DNA of 64,000 nt from contig JAVKEJ010000032.1 in the NCBI GenBank assembly GCA_040221475.1, forward strand, positions 62,001-126,000. The letters are read 5' to 3'. This document shows, piece by piece, positions 36,534-45,781 of this stretch (position 1 is the first letter of the stretch; each line of letters starts with the position of its first letter). Origin of the DNA: WLXB01 sp040221475. GTDB lineage: Bacteria > Pseudomonadota > Alphaproteobacteria > Rhodospirillales > Rhodospirillaceae. Under the pieces are notes generated by a model. It worked only from the letters and a program-made list of their open reading frames with translations, was not told the DNA's origin and did not search any database. A program made the translations under genes and the position numbers.

Positions 36534-37015
36534 ATGTGTTCACCTCAGCCATTCTTTACTTAAGAAGCTTACTCCAGAACCGCACCAACACCCTAATAAT
36601 CAGCGATTTGAACTTATAAAACCGGAGCCTTTAATCGACCTCAAAGACCAAATTTATAAGACAAAGGTAATGATTGCTGAGCGACAAAGGCGTGAACACC
36701 TGTATGTTCAAACTCTTTCTAGAGCACAAATCATACGTTACCAGAGCGACGCAGCTTGATTGCGTGTGCGTATAAGCCTAAACAGATAGCTCATTTCAAG
36801 CGGAGCATTTTGTGCAAGCCATTGTTTCATCCTCCCCTGATCGAAACGTCGCAACCAGATCGTCAGCGACACCCCAAACTTAAGGGGCAAGTCTCGATCA
36901 GCGCTGCCAGAGGTATGCTGAATCACCGGATTTCCGGGTGTTGGATATGCCTGAAGGATTACGCTGCTGTTACACATTTGAATGTGTATACCGCACAAAA
37001 ATCGAGACATTAAAA
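36534..37015. other. 482-bp intergenic region upstream of rsgA
   Basis: No convincing gene on either strand; the ORFs here lack starts with ribosome sites and match nothing. It holds a bulged hairpin at 36924-36940 (CACCGGA TT TCCGGGTG) and a perfect inverted repeat at 36971-36988. The rest is A/T-richer than the flanks and marks the end of the accessory stretch. Confidence 0.5.
36971..36988. promoter_or_regulatory. Perfect 8-bp inverted repeat upstream of rsgA
   Basis: TACACATT TG AATGTGTA, 28 bp before the rsgA start. It could be an operator in the rsgA promoter region; no family of regulator is recognised. Confidence 0.3.
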
Positions 37016-38077
37016 ATGATGAATCCGACACTGACTGACCTTGGGTGGTCTACGTTCTTCCAGTCTCAACTTTCTATCGAAGATATGGAAACCCTTCAGG
37101 CTGCTCGCGTGGTCGCTGCTCACCGCGGCGCAGTAGATGTGCTCAGCACGGCGGGGGAACTACGCCTCTCTCTACCCAATACAGATATGACAGACGACAA
37201 CATTCCGACTGTCGGGGATTGGGTGCTTATTAATCTTAAAGCTGACAACACGGGTACGCTCGAAAGGCTTCTGACGCGGACCAGTATTTTCAAACGCAAG
37301 GCACCGGGACACGACAGGCGTACCCAGTTGATTGCTGCAAACGTTGACACATTGTTCATCGTGTCCTCTTGCAATCAAGACTTCAACACCGCCCGCCTAG
37401 AACGTTACCTTGTGTTGGCCGGAGAGGCTGGCGTTACCCCTGTTATTGTATTAACCAAAGCTGACCTCTGTGAAGATGTCAGTCCTTACATTGAAGAAGC
37501 CTCACGACTTGGCAGCGTTTCATTCGTTGAAGTGATCGACGCAAGATCTCAAGAGTCTGTCGAAAAACTGAAACCTTGGTGTGTGACCGGCCAGACCATC
37601 GCCGTTGTCGGGTCATCCGGCGTAGGCAAATCAACAATATTAAACACACTGTCTGGCGAAACAGTGCAAGCGACACGCAGCATTCGTGATGATGATGCAA
37701 AAGGACGACACACCACAACTGGCCGCTCTCTGCACCACCTCCCCTCGGGAGGGTGGGTGTTAGATACGCCAGGCATGCGCGAACTACAACTCGCAGACGT
37801 CGAACAGGGCTTAGGGCAAGTCTTCGGAGATATTTTTGATTTTGCTGAGCAGTGCCGGTTCTCTGATTGCTCACATCTTGCTGAACCAGGTTGTGCCGTT
37901 AAAGAAGCTGTTAGTCGAGGTGATCTCGATGAACAGCGGCTGTTGCGGTTTCAAAAACTTTCGGCGGAAGATGCTCGCAATACAGAAAGCGTTGCGGAGC
38001 GCCGTTCCAAAGACAAAAAATTCGGTAAACTCATAAAGGGCGTAAAGCAGTATCGCAAATTCACAGGAAAAGAATAA
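37016..38077 (+). CDS. rsgA: Small-ribosomal-subunit GTPase RsgA (YjeQ)
   Basis: Cytoplasmic assembly GTPase that checks maturation of the 30S subunit. 353 aa with the circularly permuted GTPase order typical of the family: TKAD (147-150) before the P-loop GSSGVGKST (199-207), then DTPGMREL. A zinc finger closes the protein (CRFSDCSHLAEPGC). ATG 37016 is chosen over the frame's opening at 36938, whose added residues match nothing; a second ATG follows at 37019. Confidence 0.95.
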   Translation: MMNPTLTDLGWSTFFQSQLSIEDMETLQAARVVAAHRGAVDVLSTAGELRLSLPNTDMTDDNIPTVGDWVLINLKADNTGTLERLLTRTSIFKRKAPGHDRRTQLIAANVDTLFIVSSCNQDFNTARLERYLVLAGEAGVTPVIVLTKADLCEDVSPYIEEASRLGSVSFVEVIDARSQESVEKLKPWCVTGQTIAVVGSSGVGKSTILNTLSGETVQATRSIRDDDAKGRHTTTGRSLHHLPSGGWVLDTPGMRELQLADVEQGLGQVFGDIFDFAEQCRFSDCSHLAEPGCAVKEAVSRGDLDEQRLLRFQKLSAEDARNTESVAERRSKDKKFGKLIKGVKQYRKFTGKE

Positions 38078-38267
38078 CATTAACAAAAACACCTGGAGTC
38101 GCGCTAATGGATGGTGGCACTGAGGCGTTCTTAACTCTTTCTTTGCATTGCCAAGGCATTTTCGGCACTAATAAAGGGTATCTGAGACGGTATCTTCTCT
38201 CCAAATCTATGGCGTGACTCTAGTGTACGCACGTCCTCTTTCAGACCACTAGACACAGCGGAGCAAT

Positions 38268-39473
38268 GTGGTGGGTGATCTTAGCCACGACCCTAAAGGT
38301 TACTACACAATGCTTGGAGTCTCCGAAAATGCGGACGCGGATGGCATCAAGAGTGCGTACCGTGGCAAAGCAAAACGGTTGCATCCAGATATTAATCCCT
38401 CGCCTCTTGCTGCCAAACAGTTTCAGCGCCTGACAGAAGCCTACAATGTGCTCTCTGACATTGATAAGCGCGCGGCCTACGATAAAACTCGGTCAACAAA
38501 GACGGGACAAACAGATTCTGGACCAACCCCTAAAGCACGGACACAAGCTCAGACAAAAACTGAGCCCAAGGGCAAGCAAGACACCAAGTCGAAACCTCAT
38601 CAGAAAGAAACACAGACTAACAATCCAACATCGCACGCTCAGAATTCAACACGCGCATCGTCTAGTCTCAAACCAGAACTGTGCCAATGTGGGAAAGTGA
38701 CAGCACAGCCGCGTTATGTAGAGTTTGATATGGTGGCGGGACAGGGTCGCTCTGTAAAAAAGAAAACCGTATCTGGTGTGTTTTGTAGAACCTGCGCCGA
38801 TCGGGCGGCTTTAAAGGCAAGTTTTGTGACGTGGTTAACAGGTTGGTGGGCCATTCCAAATGGACCAAAAGAAACCATCAATGCCTTATTGAATAATGTT
38901 CGAGGTGGTCGCAAACCTGCTGATCGCAATACGCGTTTACTGGTGCACCAGGCGAAAGCCTTCCAAGAACGCGGAGACTTGACCCTTGCGCGCGGCACGG
39001 CCGAACAAGCGCTGACTTATGCCAGCACACCAACACTACGACGAGAGGTGGATAATCTTCTGCTCTCGCTTTCCGCACATGGGGCAAAACACTTAAAGAC
39101 CCGGTGGGATAAACCAGGGTGGGCTCCAATTGCCCAACTCATGCCACTGATCGTATTTATCGTTTGGCTTAGTGTAACCGCCACAATGAGTGCACCGACA
39201 TCTCTAACGGATTGGACAAAGGAGGCTGCCGGGCGAATTGGCACATTCATCAGTGGACCTTCGGTGCGCATTGGTGCAAATGTTTCTGTTACAACGGATG
39301 TCCTGAACCTTCGGACCGGCCCGGGACAAGATTATCAGGTTCTTATGATTCTCGCGAAAGACACCAACCTGTTGGTGACGGAAGTGAGCCCAGATGGGTC
39401 TTGGGTCCGTGTTAGCGCCCCTGATGGCACTGACGGCTTTGTGCCGTTGCGAGCCGTCTCTACAGCGCCTTAG
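38268..39473 (+). CDS. Membrane J-domain protein with zinc-ribbon-like motif and C-terminal SH3
   Basis: 401 aa. A J-domain with the HPD motif at 39-41 opens the protein, so it should stimulate a DnaK-type ATPase. A low-complexity Lys/Thr/Gln linker follows, then a Cys-rich stretch (CQCGK ... CRTCAD) that looks like a zinc ribbon. A membrane helix (LMPLIVFIVWLSVTAT) comes next, and a bacterial SH3 domain (NLRTGPGQDYQVL, VRVSAPDGTDGFVP) lies beyond it, in the periplasm if the N-terminus is cytoplasmic. Start is GTG 38268 or 38271. Converges with fliJ, overlapping its stop. Confidence 0.75.
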   Translation: MVGDLSHDPKGYYTMLGVSENADADGIKSAYRGKAKRLHPDINPSPLAAKQFQRLTEAYNVLSDIDKRAAYDKTRSTKTGQTDSGPTPKARTQAQTKTEPKGKQDTKSKPHQKETQTNNPTSHAQNSTRASSSLKPELCQCGKVTAQPRYVEFDMVAGQGRSVKKKTVSGVFCRTCADRAALKASFVTWLTGWWAIPNGPKETINALLNNVRGGRKPADRNTRLLVHQAKAFQERGDLTLARGTAEQALTYASTPTLRREVDNLLLSLSAHGAKHLKTRWDKPGWAPIAQLMPLIVFIVWLSVTATMSAPTSLTDWTKEAAGRIGTFISGPSVRIGANVSVTTDVLNLRTGPGQDYQVLMILAKDTNLLVTEVSPDGSWVRVSAPDGTDGFVPLRAVSTAP

Positions 39474-39907
39474 AGCACATGCACATTTAGCTCTCGACGA
39501 TGCAACTCTAACCCCATCTCATCAAGCTCGATTTGCTCAAGGCGGCTTTCCTCGAGCGCCTCAGCTTCGTCACGCTGCTCTTGTGTGATTTCAAAAGTTT
39601 TAAGGCGACGGTAGGCTTCTGACAATTCATCACGAGCCGCTTCTATTTGTTCACGCACCTGGGCTAGAACTTGTAAAAACTGCTCATGCCGCGTTTGCCA
39701 ATGCTTGAGATAGGGTGCAAATGTAGATCCTTCGAGAATGCCTGCGCTTGCCATGAAAGATTTCTCGTTTTCCTTCTCTTGGTGCAGCGCATCGATGCCG
39801 CTCAGAACAGCCTCTTCCTGACGCAGCAACAAAGCCATGGCTCTCTGACGCTCATCAACTTCAAATTTTCTCAAGCGAATTAACGTTTCAAGATCACTTG
39901 GCGGCAT
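39470..39907 (-). CDS. fliJ: Flagellar export chaperone FliJ
   Basis: 145-aa, almost wholly alpha-helical coiled-coil protein, Glu/Gln/Arg-rich, directly after fliI (10 bp gap). FliJ links the export ATPase ring to the export gate. Sequence conservation in FliJ is low, so the call rests on size, coiled coil and position. Confidence 0.82.
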   Translation of the reverse strand: MPPSDLETLIRLRKFEVDERQRAMALLLRQEEAVLSGIDALHQEKENEKSFMASAGILEGSTFAPYLKHWQTRHEQFLQVLAQVREQIEAARDELSEAYRRLKTFEITQEQRDEAEALEESRLEQIELDEMGLELHRRELNVHVL

Positions 39908-39917
39908 TGTGCTTTAC

Positions 39918-41387
39918 CTACTCCGCCGCCTGAGGTGACGTCGGAGAAGTTCCCTTTACACTGGACGGATTATTCAGATCAGGCCCTGGCCCGGTAACAG
40001 ATATTGGTTTTGGAGCTGAAGCGGGGGTGGTCGCTTTATTAGTTACAGCACCAAGCTCATCTGGCGGTGTCAAAGCTTCCTCAAGAAGGCGATAACACGT
40101 CTCAAGGTCGGAGTGATCGTCTTTCGTCTGTCGCATGAAATCTTCAATACGTGGATAATAGAACATCGCCTCATCAACTTCAGGGTTTGACCCTCGGCGA
40201 TAGGCACCAAGCCGAATCAATTCGGCCATATCCTCATACGCTGAAATATATTTCCGGGCGCGTTTGAGAAGTTCATTTTGATCATCCGTATTGCACCCTG
40301 GCATGGTTCTAGAAATCGACCTAAGAACGTCAATGGCCGGGTACCTGCCACGCTCTGCAATGGCCCGGTTCAGGACAATATGGCCATCTAAAATACCACG
40401 CACAGCATCTGAAATGGGCTCGTTATGATCATCACCTTCGACGAGAACCGTAAACAATCCAGTGATGTTACCTGTTTTTTTACGGCCTGGACCCGCGCGC
40501 TCGAGCAGTTTTGGAAGCTCAGCAAAAACACTGGGCGTATACCCCTTGGCCGCGGGGGGCTCCCCGGCCGAAAGACTTATTTCGCGCTGGGCCATTGAAA
40601 AACGAGTTACGGAGTCCATGAGACAGAGGACGTTCTTACCCTGATCGCGAAAGTATTCCGCGATAGCTAGTGTTACATAAGCAGCTTGACGGCGCATCAA
40701 AGGCGGTTCGTCAGATGTCGCGACGACAACGACAGACCGCGCAAGTCCGTCTGGGCCAAGATCGTCTTCAATAAACTCTCTGGCCTCACGGCCACGTTCA
40801 CCAACCAGACCTACAACAGTCACATCAGCATTGGTATAGCGGGCCATCATCGACAAAACCGTCGATTTGCCAACACCAGAACCCGCGAAAATACCCATAC
40901 GCTGTCCATGACAGCAGGTTGTAAATGTGTTGAGTGACCGAATCCCCATATCGACTTTCGAGCCAATGCGTTTGCGAGTGTGAGCGGGTGGCGGTGAATT
41001 CTTAATCGGATAAGGGTTTGCACCTGATGGCAGCGCACCTTTCTCATCAACGGGGCGACCCATTGCGTTGATCACACGTCCAAGCCAGGCATCTTCAGGG
41101 AAAATTGCAGGCTGGCTCTCACCAATTTCAGCGCGGCACCCTAGACCAACACCTTCAAGAGCGCCAAAAGGCATGAGCAGGGCACGGTCATCCCGGAAGC
41201 CGACAACCTCACAGACAACACGACGATTATCGCGCGTGATGATATTGCACCTGTCGCCAACAGATAAGTTGCCCTGAACACCTGAGACTTCGATCAATAG
41301 GCCCTGGACTGCGGAGACGCGCCCGAAAACGCGATGCACCGAAAGACGGCCCAAATCGTTGATTAGTGTTGAGATATCTAACGTCAC
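39918..41387 (-). CDS. fliI: Flagellar export ATPase FliI
   Basis: 489-aa ATPase of the flagellar type III export apparatus, on the cytoplasmic side of the basal body. Walker A GSGVGKST at 169-176, LVGERGREAREFIEDDLG, and PSVFAELPKLLERAG mark the F1-beta-like FliI family. The C-terminal ~45 residues are an Ala/Pro/Ser-rich tail not usual for FliI. GTG 41387 is the start. Divergent from ctrA, so both may share CtrA-controlled signals in 41388-41668. Confidence 0.95.
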   Translation of the reverse strand: MTLDISTLINDLGRLSVHRVFGRVSAVQGLLIEVSGVQGNLSVGDRCNIITRDNRRVVCEVVGFRDDRALLMPFGALEGVGLGCRAEIGESQPAIFPEDAWLGRVINAMGRPVDEKGALPSGANPYPIKNSPPPAHTRKRIGSKVDMGIRSLNTFTTCCHGQRMGIFAGSGVGKSTVLSMMARYTNADVTVVGLVGERGREAREFIEDDLGPDGLARSVVVVATSDEPPLMRRQAAYVTLAIAEYFRDQGKNVLCLMDSVTRFSMAQREISLSAGEPPAAKGYTPSVFAELPKLLERAGPGRKKTGNITGLFTVLVEGDDHNEPISDAVRGILDGHIVLNRAIAERGRYPAIDVLRSISRTMPGCNTDDQNELLKRARKYISAYEDMAELIRLGAYRRGSNPEVDEAMFYYPRIEDFMRQTKDDHSDLETCYRLLEEALTPPDELGAVTNKATTPASAPKPISVTGPGPDLNNPSSVKGTSPTSPQAAE

Positions 41388-41668
41388 CGCACTCTAAGTC
41401 CCATCGCTACTGGCCGTTTTCGCCATTTTCTACCCGTCATAGCATGTGCGAGTCCCCGTCACACAGGCCAAGGCTGCACCCCAACTCTAAGATCACTATT
41501 CAGCATACTAAGGAGAGGCTGTTAACGGCGGGTAAAGGGCGCGATGGGCTGCAATCAATTGATTTCGCTACCATATTGCGACTCGGCAGCACTCCTGGCA
41601 TAACTTGATGCTTCATGATATCTTAATATCCGTTAAGAAGTGGGTGTGAACGGAAGGGGCTAACTGGC
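41388..41668. promoter_or_regulatory. Divergent fliI-ctrA control region with candidate CtrA and CcrM sites
   Basis: Contains TTAA-N7-TAAA at 41522-41536 and TTAA-N6-TTAA at 41623-41636, both near the CtrA consensus (TTAA-N7-TTAA), plus GANTC sites for the CcrM methylase at 41450-41454 and 41580-41584. This resembles the logic of ctrA autoregulation known in Caulobacter. None is a perfect consensus site. Confidence 0.45.
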
Positions 41669-42385
41669 ATGCGTATTCTTTTGGTCGAGGATGATCCATC
41701 GACGGCACAAACCATTGAAACCATGTTGAAGAAAGAAGAGTGGGTCGTTGACACCACTGACATGGGTGAAGATGGCATCGAGATCGGAAAACTTTATGAA
41801 TATGATTTGGTGATCCTAGATCTGATGCTGCCAGATATGGATGGCCTTGAAGTGCTCCGTCAGTTGCGAAATTCTAAAGTAAACACGCCGGTTCTGATTC
41901 TATCTGGTTTGACGGAACCCTCTAAGAAAGTTCAAGGGTTTGGCATTGGCGCAGATGATTACCTGACCAAGCCTTTTAACCGAGATGAGTTGATGGCTCG
42001 TATTCAAGCCATTGTCCGCCGCTCAAAGGGTCACTCACAACCGAAGGTCGAAGTCGGCAAGCTTGCTGTTCACTTAGAAGACCGGACTGCTGCAGTAGAA
42101 GGCGAGCCGTTACATCTGACTGGCAAAGAATATGGCATTTTAGAACTCCTAGCGTTGCGCAAAGGAACCACTTTGACCAAGGAGCAGTTCCTCAACCATC
42201 TCTATGGTGGTATGGATGAACCGGAGCTTAAGATCATTGACGTTTTTATCTGTAAATTGCGCAAGAAAATCGCCAATGCCACCGGCGGAGAGCATTACAT
42301 TGAGACAGTCTGGGGGCGCGGGTATGTGCTGCGTGAAAGTATGACCGCCGCAGATCTTCCTCCGGCCAAAGCAGCGGCAGGCTAA
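41669..42385 (+). CDS. ctrA: Cell-cycle response regulator CtrA
   Basis: 238-aa OmpR-family regulator. The receiver has Asp8/Asp9 and the phospho-acceptor Asp51 (VILDLMLPD). The winged-helix domain carries the highly conserved CtrA stretches LTGKEYGILELLALRKG, FLNHLYGGMDEPELKIIDVF and VWGRGYVLRE. It controls motility, cell-cycle or replication genes and receives phosphate from ChpT. The C-terminus ends AAAG, not the Ala-Ala end that ClpXP recognises in Caulobacter. ATG 41669. Confidence 0.97.
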   Translation: MRILLVEDDPSTAQTIETMLKKEEWVVDTTDMGEDGIEIGKLYEYDLVILDLMLPDMDGLEVLRQLRNSKVNTPVLILSGLTEPSKKVQGFGIGADDYLTKPFNRDELMARIQAIVRRSKGHSQPKVEVGKLAVHLEDRTAAVEGEPLHLTGKEYGILELLALRKGTTLTKEQFLNHLYGGMDEPELKIIDVFICKLRKKIANATGGEHYIETVWGRGYVLRESMTAADLPPAKAAAG

Positions 42386-42470
42386 CCGCTGAGACAAACA
42401 CGCACCAACTCCGGCCTTCTGGATCATTTCCTGCTGCGAATTTAGCCTTGGGATGGTATAGCTCCGTCCC

Positions 42471-42899
42471 ATGAGTGCAGATCATCACGAAAATCGCAGG
42501 ATTGAGACGGATCAGCCGCGCGCGTCCAACAGATCAGTTGGTATGGTGTTGGCTGTAGTTTTTGCCCTAATTGGTTTTTGGCCTCTGATCAACGACTCAG
42601 CGGTGCATATCTGGGCCCTGGCCATTGCCGCTGGATTGCTGGTTTTAGCATTGGTGCTGCCCCGCGCCTTAACGCCAGTTGCTTGGGTTTGGCTAGGGCT
42701 GGGACATTTACTTCACCTCATTACCAGCCCAATCGTCTTGAGTGCCCTCTATTTCTTTGCCGTGGTTCCAACTGGTATTTATCTAAAAATTACTGGAAAA
42801 GACCCGCTGCGTCTAAAGGCAGACCCAGGAGCTGACACTTATTGGATCGACAGGACCCCACCGGGCCCTGATCCTAAATCTTTACATCAACAGTTTTGA
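42471..42899 (+). CDS. SxtJ-family membrane protein
   Basis: 142 aa with three hydrophobic segments (MVLAVVFALIGFWPLI, IWALAIAAGLLVLALVLP, ILSALYFFAVVPTGIYL region) and the ending TYWIDRTPPGPDPKSLHQQF, which resembles SxtJ-type proteins found beside NodU-type carbamoyltransferases. Function unknown. First gene of a three-gene cassette; the next start is 9 bp downstream. Confidence 0.78.
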   Translation: MSADHHENRRIETDQPRASNRSVGMVLAVVFALIGFWPLINDSAVHIWALAIAAGLLVLALVLPRALTPVAWVWLGLGHLLHLITSPIVLSALYFFAVVPTGIYLKITGKDPLRLKADPGADTYWIDRTPPGPDPKSLHQQF

Positions 42900-42908
42900 G
42901 ATTGAGTG

Positions 42909-43058
42909 ATGTCTTTTATTTCTGAGTTCTGGCAGTTCTTGAAAGTCCGCAAGAAATTCTGGTTGTTGCCGATGATCATTATGCTGGTCCTATTCGGCGG
43001 TCTGATTGTGCTGGCCCAGGGCAGTGCGGTCGCACCTTTCATTTATACAATATTTTAA
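42909..43058 (+). CDS. DUF5989-like small membrane protein
   Basis: 49 aa: a short basic amphipathic start (FWQFLKVRKKFWLLP) and one membrane helix (IIMLVLFGGLIVLAQGSAVA), ending FIYTIF. This matches the DUF5989 pattern that recurs between SxtJ and carbamoyltransferase genes. ATG 42909, with a GTG three bases upstream in frame as an alternative. Confidence 0.8.
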   Translation: MSFISEFWQFLKVRKKFWLLPMIIMLVLFGGLIVLAQGSAVAPFIYTIF

Positions 43059-43079
43059 CCGGCTGGCTGAAAGATCATC

Positions 43080-44915
43080 GTGCGTATTTTAGGCCTTTCT
43101 GCCCTTTATCATGATAGTGCAGCTGCACTTCTGATTAACGGTGAACTTGTAGCTGCAGCACAGGAAGAACGCTTTACCCGCATCAAGCACGATGCTGATC
43201 TTCCCACACACTCCATTCAATATTGCCTAGACCACGCAGGACTGGAGGCGTCTGACCTCGATGCGGTCGCATTCTACGAAAAGCCATTTCTTAAATTCGA
43301 GAGATTACTTGAAACTTATGCGGCCTTTGCGCCACGCGGCCTGACCTCCTTTAGACTCGCCATACCCGTGTGGATGAAAGAAAAACTATTCCAGAAAGAC
43401 AATCTGATCGGCCATCTTAAGTCGTTCGATAAGGATGTGGACTGGGCAAAGAAACTCGTTTTCTCAGAGCACCACCTTAGTCACGCGGCCTCTGCATTTT
43501 TTCCGTCACCGTTTGAAAAAGCTGCCGTTCTAACAATGGATGGCGTAGGTGAATGGGCCACCACATCCCTCGCGCTAGGCGACGGCAACAGCCTTGCCAT
43601 TCATAAAGAGCTTCATTTTCCGCATTCCCTTGGGTTGCTATATTCAGCCTTCACCTACTACACGGGCTTTAAGGTGAACTCGGGTGAGTACAAGGTCATG
43701 GGACTTGCCCCTTACGGTCGGCCGCGCTATGCGCAGAAAATTTTAGACCATCTCATCGACCTCAAAGAAGACGGCACCTTCCGCCTGGACATGTCTTACT
43801 TTGATTTCGCCACCGGCTTAACAATGACAAATCATCGCTTTGCTGAGCTTTTTGGAGGGCCACCGCGCGATCCAGAAAGCAACATTGGCCAACGTGAGAT
43901 GGATTTAGCGGCCTCCGTTCAGGCTGTTACTGAGCAAGCCGTACTTCGCTTGGCTAGAGGAATAAAAAGGGACACAGGTGCAAGCAATCTTTGCCTGGCT
44001 GGCGGGGTCGCTTTGAACTGCGTGGCAAACGGTAAACTGTTGGCGGAAGGCATATTTGAAAAGCTTTGGGTTCAACCAGCCGCAGGTGACGCCGGTGGCG
44101 CGGTCGGCGCAGCGATGGTTGCGCATCACCTTCATAATGAAGGGCCGCGCAAAGTTGTGGCGCACGGCGATGGCATGTCAGGAACCTACTTAGGGCCAAG
44201 TTTCGATCAGGCTGATATCGAAGATCGATTAACAAAAGCCGGAGCCGTTTTTGAACGGGTAGATGATCAATCTTTGATAGACCAAACAGCAGCAGCATTG
44301 GCTGAGAACCAGGGTGTGGGGTGGTTTCAAGGACGGATGGAGTTTGGACCCCGTGCTCTTGGCGCTCGATCAATTCTGGGCAATCCAACCGATCCGGAAA
44401 CACAGCGTACTTTAAATTTGAAAGTAAAATTCCGGGAGAGCTTCAGGCCATTTGCACCCGCAGTCTTGCGGGAAGACGTTGCAGATTGGTTTGATCTTGA
44501 CGCGGACAGCCCCTACATGCTGATCGTAGCACCGGTCAACAACGATCACTGCTTGCCCTTGTCAAGACTGGATATGGAACGACGAGGAACTGATAGAGTG
44601 AATGCGCTCAGGTCGACCCTACCCGCCATCACTCATGTGGATTATTCAGCACGCGTTCAAACAGTGCATCAAGATACAAATCCCCGCTTTCATGCCCTAA
44701 TCAGTAAGTTTAAAGACATCACCGGTATTCCGGTTATCGTCAACACCAGCTTTAATGTGCGCGGCGAACCTATTGTCTGCACGCCGGAAGACGCCTTTAG
44801 ATGTTTTATGGCGACAGGACTTGATTTGCTGATCATTGAGAACTGCGTCTTACGCAAAGACGCACAAAACCCCGACTTAAAAGAAGACTACATCAGCAAC
44901 TTTGAACTGGATTAA
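43080..44915 (+). CDS. NodU/CmcH-family O-carbamoyltransferase
   Basis: 611-aa cytoplasmic enzyme transferring carbamoyl from carbamoyl phosphate to a hydroxyl of a sugar or small molecule through a carbamoyl-AMP intermediate. The N-terminal Kae1-like domain has LSALYHDSAAALL and the metal-binding EHHLSHAASAFF; the C-terminal domain has FGPRALGARSIL and VNTSFNVRGEPIVCTPEDA. GTG 43080 is the start. Its acceptor is not known; the two preceding membrane proteins suggest a surface or exported product. Overlaps cheR by 4 bp, convergent. Confidence 0.92.
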   Translation: MRILGLSALYHDSAAALLINGELVAAAQEERFTRIKHDADLPTHSIQYCLDHAGLEASDLDAVAFYEKPFLKFERLLETYAAFAPRGLTSFRLAIPVWMKEKLFQKDNLIGHLKSFDKDVDWAKKLVFSEHHLSHAASAFFPSPFEKAAVLTMDGVGEWATTSLALGDGNSLAIHKELHFPHSLGLLYSAFTYYTGFKVNSGEYKVMGLAPYGRPRYAQKILDHLIDLKEDGTFRLDMSYFDFATGLTMTNHRFAELFGGPPRDPESNIGQREMDLAASVQAVTEQAVLRLARGIKRDTGASNLCLAGGVALNCVANGKLLAEGIFEKLWVQPAAGDAGGAVGAAMVAHHLHNEGPRKVVAHGDGMSGTYLGPSFDQADIEDRLTKAGAVFERVDDQSLIDQTAAALAENQGVGWFQGRMEFGPRALGARSILGNPTDPETQRTLNLKVKFRESFRPFAPAVLREDVADWFDLDADSPYMLIVAPVNNDHCLPLSRLDMERRGTDRVNALRSTLPAITHVDYSARVQTVHQDTNPRFHALISKFKDITGIPVIVNTSFNVRGEPIVCTPEDAFRCFMATGLDLLIIENCVLRKDAQNPDLKEDYISNFELD

Positions 44916-45781
44916 ATCGGCAAGGATTGCAACTTGCTTTCCGCGAGAGACCGCACCTTAGGTCGATCGGTTCTATGAATACCGAACACACCAAGATCTG
45001 ACACGATGGCTTTGAAGCTCTCTGAAACCCCAGCCGTAGTTTCATTTAGACCCATATATAGCACGCCATCGTCACCAAGGAGTCGAGATACACGACCCAG
45101 CACCTTTGCCTTGGTTTCCTGGTCAAAGAACATCAAAACATTGCGGCAAAACACGACATCAAATGCACCAAGAGGATAAAGTTCGTCCAATAAATTCCAT
45201 GTCTTAAATTCAACACCGGACCGCAAAATATCTTTGATACGCCACTGAAACTCACCAACCTTATCGAAACCACTGAGGAGCATGTTGATAGGTAGTCCGC
45301 TCTGCGCCTCAAACTGAGAGTACAAGCCTTTTTCAGCACGGCTAATGGAGGTCTGTGATAAATCCAGACCGATGATTTGAGGGTCACAACTTGCAAGTAT
45401 TTTCGCTTCTTGCCGGAACATCAACGCCAGAGAATAAGCCTCCTGACCTGTAGACACACCACAACATAAAATGCGGAACGTCTCTTTGTCTTTACGTGCT
45501 TGAACCAAATTAGGAAGTGTCACGGTGCGAAAGTGCTCAAACGGAGACCAATCCCTAAAAAAAGACGTTTCTGAAGTCATCATCGCATCGACGACTTCGC
45601 CAGTCAGAGAGTCTTCACCCTGGCGAAGATAACGTATCAATTCATCCAACCCATTGATACGTCGTCGCCGGATCAATGGCATGAGTCTATTTTCAATTAA
45701 GTAAGATTTATCTCGGCTTAAGATCAAGCCTGAGCGGTCTCGCAGCAAAGATGACACAAAGTCAAAATCTTCAGCGGTCAC
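44912..45781 (-). CDS. cheR: Chemotaxis protein methyltransferase CheR
   Basis: 289-aa SAM-dependent enzyme that methylates glutamates of chemoreceptors. N-terminal helical CheR_N domain (FDFVSSLLRDRSGLIL, NRLMPLIRRRRI), then TSETSFFRDWSPFEHF and the SAM site CCGVSTGQEAYSLAL. No methylesterase or receptor genes are adjacent. It overlaps the CheY-like gene by 4 bp. Confidence 0.94.
   Translation of the reverse strand: MTAEDFDFVSSLLRDRSGLILSRDKSYLIENRLMPLIRRRRINGLDELIRYLRQGEDSLTGEVVDAMMTSETSFFRDWSPFEHFRTVTLPNLVQARKDKETFRILCCGVSTGQEAYSLALMFRQEAKILASCDPQIIGLDLSQTSISRAEKGLYSQFEAQSGLPINMLLSGFDKVGEFQWRIKDILRSGVEFKTWNLLDELYPLGAFDVVFCRNVLMFFDQETKAKVLGRVSRLLGDDGVLYMGLNETTAGVSESFKAIVSDLGVFGIHRTDRPKVRSLAESKLQSLPI

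Noticed and set aside
36738..37031. 97-codon minus-strand frame in the gap before rsgA
   Set aside because: No ribosome site, no recognisable motif, and it overlaps the rsgA start.
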